A program made the position numbers and the translations under genes. Below, piece after piece: positions 44,310-55,642 of a stretch of DNA of 64,000 bases. The notes beneath the pieces are model-generated. The model saw nothing but the letters and a program-made list of their open reading frames with translations. It was not told the origin of the DNA and made no database searches. The stretch is from Aspergillus flavus (lineage: Eukaryota > Ascomycota > Eurotiomycetes > Eurotiales > Aspergillaceae), in NCBI RefSeq assembly GCF_009017415.1, contig NC_092409.1, positions 4,092,001 to 4,156,000 on the forward strand, given 5' to 3'. Each line of letters starts with the position of its first letter. Positions within the stretch are counted from its first letter, which is position 1.

Positions 44310-46059
44310 ATGCTCAAGTCTGCTTCTGTCAAGACTGTTTCTGTCCATGAGCGAGAAATCCCGACAATGTCGGACAGATCGTCTCTCAATTCTGCTACCA
44401 CTCAAATTGCCACAGAGGAGCATCTAGCTCTTCGGGAAGACTTCGGACAACCCCCTGGCACCCCCAATACGCTTGTTCCTGTGCAATCTAAACAAGGCCC
44501 TGATTTGCAGAAAGAGGCTGTTGCAGACGATGATGACTTTGAAGAAACAGATGCAGAACAATATAAACGGTTCTCACCCGCACGAAAAATTATCATTGTT
44601 TCTATCCTTTCGTACTGTGCCTTTCTTGCTCCTATCTCGTCAACAGCCATCCTGGCCGCAGTCCCAGAGATATCCAAGACCTTTAACACGACGGGGGATA
44701 TAATCAATGCTAGCAATGCACTTTATTTGACGTCCATGGGAGTCGCCTCTCTAGTTTGGGGTCCTCTTAGTCAGGTTTGGGGCCGTCGCCCTGTAAGTTT
44801 CACCTCTATTCTTTAGGATTCTTTGCCTACGGCCTTCCACTGACTAGTCTTTCCCCTTAGATCTTTGTCGTAAGCGGCGTTCTCTTTTTCATTTTTACGA
44901 TTGCCACGGCCCTGTCTCCAAATCTTCCTGCCTACTTCGTCTTCCGTATCCTCACTGCTTTCCAAGGGACATCCTTCCTTGTTGTCGGTAGCTCCGCCAT
45001 TGGAGATGTGTATGAGCCTCGTAGCCGAGCATCAGCAATGGTGTGGCTTCTGTCAGGAAGCATGACTGGACCTGCGGCTGGCCCTTTCCTCGGAGTATGT
45101 CTTGAACCCATTTATGATCAATGAATTAGTGGGTAGTGGCTAATATGAAGACTTAGGGTGTCATTGTGACCTTCCGATCATGGAGGGTAATCTTCTGGCT
45201 TTTGTCTGCGATGAGCGGGTTTTCCGCCTTGATGCTCATCTTTCTCTTCCCTGAGACGATACACTCTAAAACTGATGGTGATCTAGCCGGGAAGAGTCTT
45301 CCCGAAAAGAGCAAGCTACTTTGGCAGCGTGTGTCGCCTGTTCGTGTGATAACCCTGACCTTCTCATACCCAAACATCCTCATCACCGGTCTAGCCGCCG
45401 GTGCCCTAGTCTGGAACCAATACGCTCTTTTAACTCCCATTCGTTACATCCTCAACCCTCGTTTTCATTTAAACAGCCCCATTGAATGCGGTCTCTTCTA
45501 CCTTGCTCCAGGAGCTGGCTACTTGGCTGGCACCTTCGTCGGCGGTCGCTGGGCCGATTACTTTGTTCGAAAATACATCAAACGTCGCAACGGCCTCCGA
45601 ATCCCAGAGGACCGGCTGCGCTCTTGCCTAGCATTCGTGTGCGTTGTCGCCCCGGGTTGCATCCTCGTCTATGGCTGGACACTCGACCAGGAAGTCGGCG
45701 GCATCCCCGTCCCCATTATCGCCATGTTCCTACAGGGCGTCGCACAATTATTCTGTTTCCCAAGTATCAACACCTATTGCCTTGACGTGATGCACGATAA
45801 GGGCCGCAGTGCCGAGGTCATCGCGGGCAACTACCTCTTCCGGTATGTTTTTGCCGCATTAGGCACCGGCGTCGTCTTACCAGCCACCAAGGCAATGGGT
45901 GTGGGCTGGTTCAACACAGTTTCGGCTTTGTTTCTGGTCATTGCTGGGGCCTTAGTATGGCTAACGGCTGAATACGGCCCTAAGTGGCGCGAAGCCATCG
46001 ATTCCAAATATGAGCAGAAACAAACGCGAGCAAAAGAAGCACCTTGCGAAAATGTATAG
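44310..46059 (+). CDS. MFS transporter, drug:proton antiporter (Qdr/DHA1) type
   Basis: Exons 44310-44792, 44861-45094 and 45157-46059 give 539 residues. The N-terminal 95 residues are polar with an acidic run (DDDDFEETDAEQYKRFSPARK). Then comes helix 1 (IIIVSILSYCAFLAPISSTAILAAVPEI), and the motif A region reads VWGPLSQVWGRRP. TAFQGTSFLVVGSSAIGDVYEP (helix 4) and GSMTGPAAGPFLGG (helix 5, motif C type) support 12-helix DHA1 antiporters such as yeast Qdr or dityrosine transporters. There is a large central loop after FLFPETIHSK. Exports drugs or small organic molecules by proton exchange; the substrate is not predictable. A run of 38 A begins 15 bp after the stop. Confidence 0.93.
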
Positions 46060-46072
46060 ACTTGGTGCTCCA

Positions 46073-46073
<1 letters not shown>

Positions 46074-46111
<38 letters not shown>
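46074..46111 (+). repeat. Run of 38 A just after the MFS stop
   Basis: An uninterrupted poly-A tract starts 15 bp past the TAG of the MFS gene. It resembles a poly-A tail but is followed by ordinary genomic sequence; the gene has introns, so it is not a processed copy. Confidence 0.95.
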
Positions 46112-46113
<2 letters not shown>

Positions 46114-46576
46114 TGTGAGGAAAGAAGGAAACATCGGTGCAAAGACATATTTAAATCGTGGTTAATGGCCAGGCATGATCAAATAGAGGATTATATGGGA
46201 TAGATCCAAAAGTACTTGGGTTTTTGGCGTTCTTTAGACCACTTCTTTAATGTATATATTGTTATTCTTGTGTTTTATGGTATGGCGTTTGGCTTTGTGA
46301 ATACCCATTTGGTTCTCCCTGTACATAGTCATAATCTATATTAGTGTTAGATACCTAATTGAGAGACAGTGAGATATTTCTCGTTAACACGAGCAGCAGC
46401 CTGTTTTCATATTCTTCTTCCGCGCTGCAGGATAATGGTACACGCGCTAAGTTTCGATATGCAACAACTCTCAATACGGGTGTTGATATAATACGCTTTG
46501 AATACTCCACTGGTCGCGGTATCTTCTTTAGTAGTAGAAGAATAATCTTCGCTTGCACTCAGTTACGATACTTAGT
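46112..46576. other. Tail-to-tail spacer, no gene seen
   Basis: AT-rich sequence between the MFS stop and the stop of the Atg22 gene. It should contain both transcript ends. No reading frame of interest occurs. Confidence 0.6.
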
Positions 46577-48725
46577 TTACCCTAGCCCCCGAAGCATTTT
46601 TTTCTTCTGCACAAATTTTCGCCCATCCTCACGGCCTTTCTCCACATCTACAAAACTGATCATGATCATGGCAGCAGTACAAATAGAAAATAGGAACGGA
46701 AACCCCATCCAATTGTTTTGTGTATCGTTGATGATGGCTTGGATGACGTTCGGGCCGATTATCGAGGACTAGATGGACACTATTAGTACGCTTCGATGTG
46801 GCAGTGAATGGCAGACTTACGGCACGGTTGGTGATGCCGAATAGAGCGAAAAACATGTTATCGTATCCTTGGGGCATGAGCTCGCTGATCATTGTTTGAG
46901 CGTACTGTTTTGGATTACTATGATTATAACCTCAGAACTTCCGAAAGAGACACGAACGTACGGCATAGTATGGAGCCTGAAAGAGACCAAAAACAACGTT
47001 ATAGAAATAGAACTCCCACTGTTTTGGCCGTATCTTGTTAGTGAAAGACTTGTAGATCTTAAAGTAATATAGTCTGCGTATCGAATTGACTCACCCGATG
47101 ATGATATCCGATGCGCGTTGTCCACAAGCCTAACATACCCCAGAAAGGGATGAACACACTGAAGAAGTTTGTGACAAGGAACATTCGCTTAGTGCTTATT
47201 TTGAAGTATTTCTGGATATACCAGAATCCGAAGGTCGAGATGGTCGAGGTTACTGCTTGGACGATTCCAAGATATGTTAGTTGGAGGAACGAAAAGGATA
47301 CCTCATTGTTCTGGATTATGCTGACGAGTGTTCCTGTTACGTGAGACTTCGTTAGCTGTGTTCTTGGGCTTTTTCAGTTTGACACGTGGGATATACAGTA
47401 GGAACCGTACCAGTCGTGTTCAGTCCATCGGCCAGCAAAAAGTAAGCAAGAAAGTAAAGAAACGTCTGTGGCAGTGATCGAACTTCTCGGAGCGCTACCC
47501 ATAACTGTTTGAAGCCAATAGTTGCATAGCTTGAGCCTTTTGGGACTGGGGGACCAGGACGCTTCTGCTGAAAAATGAACCACCACAAGCCTAGGACGAC
47601 CCAATCTAAAGACCGCTAGTTAGGATATATGGAGGTAATATAAGCTCAGGTAATACTTACAGGAGTTTGTTAGACATAAAGCAAGATTGTTTGAATAGTT
47701 GTTTCCCTGGAGCGGCAGCAAAACGCTCAAATTGAGGGCGAGTGTCAAGAGGTATCCAATGTTACTGTGCGCAGTCGATACGTTGCTATGTTTCATTAGT
47801 ACCTACTCAGCAAGGTAGATATAAGATAGGGTCACAACCTGATATGGTTCTTTTCCAGCGACTCTATCGCGTCGTACTCGTCCAGGGTGATTTTGTCTTC
47901 GCGCAAATCTTCTTCACGGGCTTTGCGGACGTGAGGCATGAAACGCGCAAGCCGAGGGAAAACGGCGGCGTAAAATACCAATGTTGCACCATAAGCAACA
48001 TATGCGACCACGTACATGCCCATCGCTGCAGGCCATTGATTGGGATGCTTGATTGCCATCATACCGTACTGCAAAGCCCAACAGACCACGGTGAGGACTA
48101 AGAGCAGCCAGCGGCCAAAGGAGCCATAATCTGCGGCACTGCCCAACCAAACAAAGATCACCGTCATGAAAGTAAAACAAAGTCCATTGGCAATGAGAAC
48201 GACTGACGAGACGGAGAGAGTGCCTCCAGCCCAAGGAACCACACACGCAGATGACGCTGTGCAAGGTTCGTGCGGCTCAGTCCCTGGCTGCCAGCCCGCA
48301 CCAGTCAGGGCCCATTGGAATCTAAGGAACTTCGATTAGTCCTCACTATGATAGTGCCGGTCCAGCGCGCTTACAGTGCTTGAGAATAAGAACCAGGGCC
48401 AACTCCATTATCACCTGAAGACCAAGGCAATCCAAGTCAGGGAGGACCAGAAGCAAGACACCTCAACGAGCTCACCATTATAGTAAAGGTAGTAAGACCA
48501 TAACTCTTTCCGGGTCGTTGTTGGCTGGTCGTAGTCCTCCTCGGCTCTGAAAAGGTGGTCAAGCTCATCCCTTGAGGGAGGCCGCTCTTGCTGCGGTACT
48601 AAACCCTGAACAATGACATTGGCCTTGTTGGTAGAGTCAGGACTTTCTTGAGCAGGCTCGTTAATAGTAACGCTCAAATCCATCGAAGAGACGTCTTGAT
48701 TCCCACTGCGATCGTCGTGTGACAT
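46577..48725 (-). CDS. atg22: Autophagy-related protein 22 (vacuolar amino-acid effluxer)
   Basis: A multi-exon gene on the complement. The first exon is 48476-48725, then a 40 nt exon (48375-48414), then 47839-48321, followed by at least three more exons to the TAA at 46577-46579. The start carries a polar segment, then ELWSYYLYYNGDNGVGPGSYSQALFQ, the family entry block. About 12 hydrophobic segments follow, with GSAADYGSFGRWLLL, EKNHIS, the FLLADGLNTTGT block and, near the end, ELMPQGYDNMFFALFGITNRASSIIGP. The C terminus reads VDVEKGREDGRKF. Atg22 exports amino acids from the vacuole after breakdown of autophagic bodies. I did not sum the last exons, so downstream junctions are approximate. 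Confidence 0.93.
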
Positions 48726-49468
48726 GACGATCGTCTAGCAAGGAATAAAGCTTTCCTTGCCGCCCTGTTTCGGAAAGGATGTGTGGGGTTATTGAGTTGA
48801 GAATAGACGAAAGGACGGGGTAGATCAGTAAGGATTGTAGAGAGATACAGCAAAGATGAGACGGCGATAGAGATAGTAGTATCCTGTGGGATGCTACAGT
48901 GGTACTTTGGTAAGAGTAGTAGATGGTAGAATAGGGCCTCTTCATTAAAGAAATTACCCGTCGAATCGGATTCGTTGATCTGCCTTCTTTCTACCCCGCA
49001 ATGAAGGAGATGTATCGCCAGAGTTCTTTTTTACCAGTTCTCACTGGTGTCGGTGTCGGTGTTGTTTTTATTATTCGTTGAATAATTTCCTTCTGTAGAT
49101 GAGTTCACGTGAATTGAAAGTCTTGCCTGAACATGATTAAGGCAATCAATCAACAAAACAGGGGCTGTATGTCCTGTATGTCATGTATGACTTGTATGTT
49201 AGTGTAATGTATTGTATCTTCCACTTTGGATTTGTATTGCACCTCTCTCTCTCTCGCTCTCTCCTACTTCAAGATACATCCGAGTTTCTAATTTACTTCC
49301 TACTAGTCTTCTATATGTTCACTCTTATTGGCCTGACTAATGGACTGATGCTTAGATCCCCTCCCCCCGCGTGGGTCTCCTTACTAGCCATTTAATAACA
49401 ACGGAACTACTGCTCCACCCATCACCACCATCCAACTCTCTTCAGCCCCTCATTCAGCAGTTGCTGAG
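48726..49468. other. Divergent promoter region, no gene seen
   Basis: 743 bp between the divergent starts of atg22 and the GH3-GNAT gene. It contains CT repeats near 49,244-49,262 and a C-rich run near 49,360, typical of a fungal leader. Confidence 0.6.
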
Positions 49469-52279
49469 ATGCAATCCACAGATCTGCGCAAGAAAGTCGG
49501 CCAGGTACGAGCATGGCTCCCTAACATGTCTTTCAAACAGACACCGCCCATGAACAATGAATTAAGTCCCACCTTTGTATAGCTTTTTGCGGTCGGCTTT
49601 CACGGCCTCACTCCCAGCCCCGAGATTAAAACCCTAATCCACGAATATGGTTTGGGGGGCATTGTCCTTTTCAAACGAAACATCAGCGATGCAGCCCAGT
49701 TGCAAGTAGGTCGCTCCAGTCATACGAGGATAAACACCAAAAATCAACAGCGCTAATACTCTTAGCCAGTCTTTAACTCACTCTTTACAAGAAGAAGCGA
49801 GGCTAGCTGGGCATGATTATCCCTTATTTATCGGTATTGACCAAGAGAATGGATTGGTCACTCGGATTTCACCTCCTATTGCCGCTCAACTCCCGGGGCC
49901 TATGGCTCTCGGAGCGACCTATGCCTCGGAGCTTGCTAAGGAAGTCGGCACCGTCACGGGCGAGACGCTGAGACTATTTGGGATCAACATGAACTATGCT
50001 CCTGTGTGCGACATTAACTCAGAACCCCTAAACCCAGTGATCGGAGTCCGCAGTTTTGGAGACCATCCTGGATTGGTGGGAAGATTGGCATGCGCCACTG
50101 CCCAAGGACTCCGAGAACAAAAGGTGGTACCCAGCGTCAAGCATTTCCCAGGGCACGGAGACACTGCTGTGGACTCCCATTATGGCCTTCCTGTCATCTC
50201 TAAGACGAGAGAACAGCTAGATAAATGTGAATTGAGACCATTTCGCAGAGCTATAGCTGAAGGTATTGAGGCAGTGATGACTGCCCACATTTCGCTACCT
50301 TCTGTTGACGATAGTCATCTCCCTGCTACACTTTCTGCTAAAGCCTTGAATATACTACGGAAGGATATGAACTACGATGGCATGGTGATCACAGACTGTC
50401 TAGAGATGGATGGTATCCGTGCCTCATACGGTACTGAGCAGGGGGCAGTCCTCGCTTTAGGAGCTGGCTGTGACAGCATTATGGTCTGTCACACTTATGA
50501 TGTCCAGGTAGGATCTATCGACAAGATCTGCGAGGCTGTAGAATCCGGAAAGGTGCCAACTTCGCGTCTGGAGGAAGCTTGTCGCAGAGTGACTGCACTA
50601 AAAGCCCGTTTTCTGAGTTGGGACGCAGCGCTCAAGTCACAGGGCCTTAATGGGCTTACGTCTCTTAAGCAAAAGGGCGCAAAGTTAGCGAAAGAAGCCT
50701 ATTCTAGCTCGGTCACTCTTGTGCGCGATACACAGAGTATCCTTCCCCTCTCTCCTTCGTCGAAGATTGCATTTCTCTTTCCGGGTGACAAGACACCGGC
50801 TGGCGGTGCAGTGGATGGGGAAGGTTTGGGCAGAAAGGGATCGTATAATGCCTCCATTTATCTCGATATTCTTAAACAATGGAATAACCAAGCCTTCGAG
50901 ATTCAATACGGGCCAATGGGTCTATCGACTGAGCAGCTTAGTCTTGTCGACGCTGCAGATGTGGTCATATTCGCGTCTATCAATGCACGGGAATCGGCAT
51001 ATCAAAGAACGTTGGGTCTCGAACTGCCGCGCCACAATCGTCCAATGGTTGCTATGGCACTCTGTAATCCTTATGACTTTCTGGAGGATTCATTTATTCA
51101 GACCTACGTCGCTACCTACGAGCCAACGATAGAGGCTTTTACAGTAGCTGTGGAGCTTCTCTTTAGGCCGCATCTCGCAAAGGGGTCTCTACCTGTTGGG
51201 CCAGAAAAGCCTGCACCACGTTGGCTTGAAGTACAACAATACGCAGCTGCAACTGACTTTTCCCAGGTATATGATGTATGGCTCGCAGCCCTGCCCAGTT
51301 ACAGAGTATCTGCAGACAATTTAACTGAAGCGATAACGCCTCCGCCTCATGTTCTTCCAGTCGAATCACACCATCTCGTTGCTAGGACAAGCTACCCGGA
51401 GTCCAAAGTCGTTGGATTTTGCCTCCTCTTCGTAGCCGCCCAGCAGGATACTGTCTGTGTCCAACTTGCAGCACTTGCGGTTGATCCGAAATTACAGGGT
51501 CGGGGAGTGGGGACTGCCTTACTTGCAGAGTGTCGGGCTTGGATGGAGAAAACATTCAAGAAATCCCGTCTAGAACTGGGAAGCACATTCCCACGTTTCT
51601 GGCCTGGGCTTCCCATTGACCTGCCGACGGAGGTCCAGGAATTCTTTGTCCATCGGGGATTCCAGCTAAACCCCCCAGTCCCGCGGTCTGTTGATCTCTA
51701 TCAAGACATCAAAGAATTCCAAAGCCCAGAGCTGTACGTCACTCGAGCTAAGGAGCGAGGTTATACCTTCCGTCCTCTAGAAACTGCCGACTACCAAGAA
51801 TGTCTTGTTGGCCAGGAGAAGAACTTCTCATATAACCAAGTATGTGTTTTAATATACTTCTTGTCATCTCTGGACGTATTATAACGTACTGATAACTTTC
51901 ATAGGCCTGGGTTCAGATGTTCCATAAACTTGACCCTAGCAAATACCCGTCTAGTGTGATGACCGCATTTGACCCCAACGGGAAGCAAGTGGGCTGGACA
52001 CTAATGCTTTCCCATGAGTCTCCTATGCTCAAGCCGCATTGGGCATTCCCTTCTCTCTGTGGGCCCAAGACCGGCCTCATCGGTTGTGTCGGTGTCGACG
52101 CAGATTATCGCAAGGAGGGAGTTGGGCTTGCCTTACTCTGCCATGCGATCGAAGATATGAAGCAGAGAGGAGTTGAAGGAGTTTTTGTTGACTGGGTGAG
52201 CCTCGAAGGATGGTATGAGAAGCTCGGGTTCAAGGTTTGGTGGAGTTGCCGAACGGGGGCGATGCAACTTGACGCTTGA
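49469..52279 (+). CDS. NagZ-like GH3 beta-N-acetylglucosaminidase fused to two GNAT acetyltransferase modules
   Basis: Exons 49469-49504, 49583-49705, 49770-51839 and 51905-52279 give 867 residues. Residues about 10-350 form a GH3 TIM barrel: GLGGIVLFKRNI, the IGIDQENGLVTR block, and KHFPGHGDTAVDSH (residues about 177-190). This last is the NagZ signature, whose Asp-His pair provides the acid/base. TDCLEMDG carries the likely nucleophile Asp. Residues about 370-540 resemble the GH3 C-terminal alpha/beta domain. Then comes one GNAT fold with QGRGVGTALL (about 628) and, after the last intron, a second with RKEGVGLALL (about 812). No signal peptide is seen, so a cytosolic role such as recycling of N-acetylglucosamine compounds is likely. 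The domain order is unusual. Confidence 0.92.
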
Positions 52280-53323
52280 AAATGATATAAAAAGGTCTCT
52301 CAAAGATGCAACGAAATTGTCACCGTGAAATTTGCGATGTAGTCTTAAACTCTTGTGCACTGAGGACGCATTGGTCCCATTTTTATCTCCAGGAACCAAC
52401 GTATATAAAGGTATTCTTAAACCGAAATAAAAAGCTAGAGTAGACTCCTCTATCGCTATAGTAGTTGGGATATCTTTCATTACCATCTCAGAGCCATTCC
52501 GCGAGACGAGTGTGGAGAGTTCGCAGGCCTAGCAAACATGTATTACCATACAATGGCATTTAGAAAGGCTTTCCAGGAGATTCTATACCCCCTAAAGGTT
52601 CATATTTTGCAGCTGGTGGTATATCGCATTGTAGTGGCGGTACGAGGAAAGAATGTCCCTAAGTCAGCAGGATACAAGGTGGAAAGACGAACAAAGTTGT
52701 TGAAAAAAAAAATCCACTCTTCCTGAGAGTTTTCAGTAAATAACTGTTCCTTTTTCCTAGTGAATGCGAACCAGTTGTCTGATTGTTTGAGCTGCCCTTG
52801 TGAGGAATGTCCTTTCCCTCTCATACTTACCATTAGCATGCCAAGTTTTGATAGAAACATTACACTCTCTCAGTTCCTGGCTCCCTGCGATTAGCATTTG
52901 ACCTAGTTTCTCAGGTGCTATCACGAAATTGTGGAAGCCCAAGTCGCATTCTACCCTGGGAAGAGTGAACGCGGGTGGGGAGAGGCGAGCCAAGGTCAAT
53001 ACAGAGACCCCAGAAGTACCTCTTTACAGTTGCGGGACCAAAGCAAGATAGATCAACGCTCATTATCTCTCAATGACTAACTAGGTAAAGAACAACCATT
53101 CAAGCAATTTTCCATTTCACATACGCTGATGAAACTAGTAAAACATGGCGAGCGTTAACCTCATAACCACCCATGACCTGGTACATACACGCCATAAGAT
53201 CCTATATTAAACAGTCGAAAGAATTGGAACGACAGCTACCAGTAAATCGTCTCGAACTCCTATCCCGGTAAGGTAATAAATTAGTTTTCTCAATCTGAGA
53301 GACATTCTGCCCTACCTCTTCCC
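52280..53323. other. Tail-to-tail spacer, no gene seen
   Basis: 1.0 kb between the GH3-GNAT stop and the sugar transporter stop. It is AT-rich with short, meaningless frames. It likely holds both 3' untranslated regions. Confidence 0.6.
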
Positions 53324-55642
53324 TTAGGTATGCGTCGCTACGTGGTCAAACTGGTACAGAGGATCCAGCTTGACATTGCGTCGAAAGATATATCTCTTGA
53401 CCCAGTATGGGAGTGCTTTCTTGAGCTGGTAGCCGGAGTGCATACGGACAGGAACAGCAAATACGTAGTCCAGCTCCTCCAGGGTGCGCTGCTTAGTCTC
53501 TGGAACTAAGAAGAAGATCATGATACATGCTGTAACATTCAAGCCACTGTTCTCATGTCAGATCTTTGCAGATTGATAAAACTCCAAGCAGGACTATTTG
53601 AGGGATAACTTACGCGTAAAAGGCGAAAGCTCCTGTTGGTGACATAACCGCCAGCATCCGTGGGAATGTGATGCCGAGCACGGCCGCCCAAAAGAGGTTT
53701 GTCGCCACAGCAAAGGACATACCAACCTCTATGTAATGAAATAGAATATTCAAATTAGTAAACCATCTCCGCACTCTTCGACGGCGGGTTTCTCACCTCG
53801 ATGCGACAAAGGGAAAACCTCGGCAGAGTAAGCAAAAGGAACAGGTCCCTCGCCGACTGAATAGAATGCCGCAAACATAAAAACGAAAAGGGAGATACAA
53901 GCTAGATGTGCAGTCTGCTCCTGCGGTATGTAAAAGGAAAACCCTGCAGCCAACAATGTCCAGGCCATTTGCGGGAAGGTAAACAAGAGGAGGGCCCTGC
54001 GTCCGTATGTATCGATAGTGAACACAGCAGGAAAGGCGAACAGGAAGTTGATCAGACCAAATCCCCAAGAGGCAAGCAATGCTTCAGTCACATTTGCCCC
54101 AGCTTGAGCAAATATTGTCGAGGAATAGAACGCCACAATATTAATACCGCACATCTGTTGGGCAAGCATGACTGTCCATGACGCAAGGGTTGCACGGCGG
54201 ACACGCGGAATAGTGAACAATTCACCAAGACGTACCAGAAAGTCATGTTTACCAACAAGCTCTTCTTCGATCTTGATCTGGGTATAAATGTAGTAGAGGT
54301 CTCTGGCCGCCTGTAAATTGCTGTTACGCAACTTGCATAGCGACTGGTATGCTTTCCTGACTTGCCCCTTCTTGAGATACCAACGAGGGGATTCAGGGCA
54401 TAAGAACACTCCAAGAGTGAGAGGAAGAGCTGGGATAAAAGCTGAGCCGAGTTGCAGGCGCCAGGATATGGCACCCGTGTCTTTGACAGCAAGGTTTGCG
54501 GAAGTCCCGAGGAAGATTCCAAATGCAGTCCACAATTGCCAGGACATCACCAGGCCGCCACGAATGTTTGCAGGGGTATTTTCAGCGCAGTATATGGGGA
54601 TTGTGGCTCCTTTCAGTCCCATCCCGATACCCATCAAGAGGCGAGTAACGAATAACTGAGGCCAGGTTTGAGCAACGGCAGAGCCGATTGGGGTCAGCAA
54701 GCAGAAAATAGCAGAAATGAAGATAACGCCACGACGACCCAGGTACTTGTTCAGGGGGTCGGAGATCCAGCAGCCTCCAAACGCAGTTGCGAGGTAAGGC
54801 GCCCTAGTTTCCATATCAGAAGATGAGCATATGGAAATGTGTAATACGTACGAGTTCAAAATACCGACAAGCCACTGGTTTCTGGCCTTGAGTGCACCTT
54901 TCTCCGGGATACCCAGGGCATCAGGAAAAGACAAGTTGGCACCTATAAGCGAAGGAGGTAAATAGACGTTCAGTCTCAATGAACTAGCGACAAAGATATA
55001 TACCATTACTTCCCGTCTGATCCCATCCCCTGAAGAACGATTAGCGACTATCATAAGGAGAAGCAATAGACAGTGAGTCGACAAATACATACTGGACGGC
55101 AGCCCCAATAGAGCAAAGACCAATGGTGAAATAGAGCGGCCATGGCTGGCGCCATTTGTGGGTAGTCTCTCTAGCAATGACAGTAATATCGTCATCAGTC
55201 ATGTTCTCAACGGTTTCAAAGTTGTCTGGGTCCCTCGCAATAAGAGCACCCTTCTTCAGATGATCGAGGATGTCTCGAAGCCCATGCTCATTGGCGAAGT
55301 GCTCAACATCTTGAAGAACCTGAGCGGGGGTCAAGTCTGCAAGAGGGTTCTTGATTCTAGAAGGATGTATTAGTTCCCATCCGTACAGAAAGGGAGATAC
55401 TGTGAATACAGCTGCAAATGAGGGATAGCTTACTTGGCAGAAGTATTCTTGTTGAGATTGATATGCTCAACATGCCCTTTCTCAGAAGTGCCATGATCAT
55501 CGCTGAGACTATACAGAACCTATTAGCAAGGGCTTCTTGTGAACGAGCCATAGATGAAAGAGATAACGAACCGTTGCTCCACCTGTGACATCAGATCACC
55601 AGGAGGCGTGTCTCCATCCGACTTCACTTTGGAGTCATCCAT
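53324..55642 (-). CDS. MFS sugar transporter (sugar porter, alpha-glucoside type)
   Basis: A multi-exon gene on the complement, about 560 residues after splicing. Exon 1 encodes [17 protein letters not shown]; small exons follow, then the entry block [28 protein letters not shown]. Twelve hydrophobic segments are seen. Sugar porter hallmarks are [12 protein letters not shown] in the first cytoplasmic loop, [30 protein letters not shown], the [11 protein letters not shown] motif after helix 6, [17 protein letters not shown] in helix 7, [10 protein letters not shown], and near the end [20 protein letters not shown]. The fifth to eighth segments keep the GxxMG, RxGR-like and PETK pattern. Proton-coupled uptake of a glucoside or hexose is the likely role; the substrate is unproved. 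Plasma membrane location is expected. Confidence 0.92.

Noticed and set aside
46074..46111. Poly-A run taken as the tail of a retroposed gene copy
   Set aside because: The adjacent MFS gene has two introns and is on the same strand, so it is not a processed copy.
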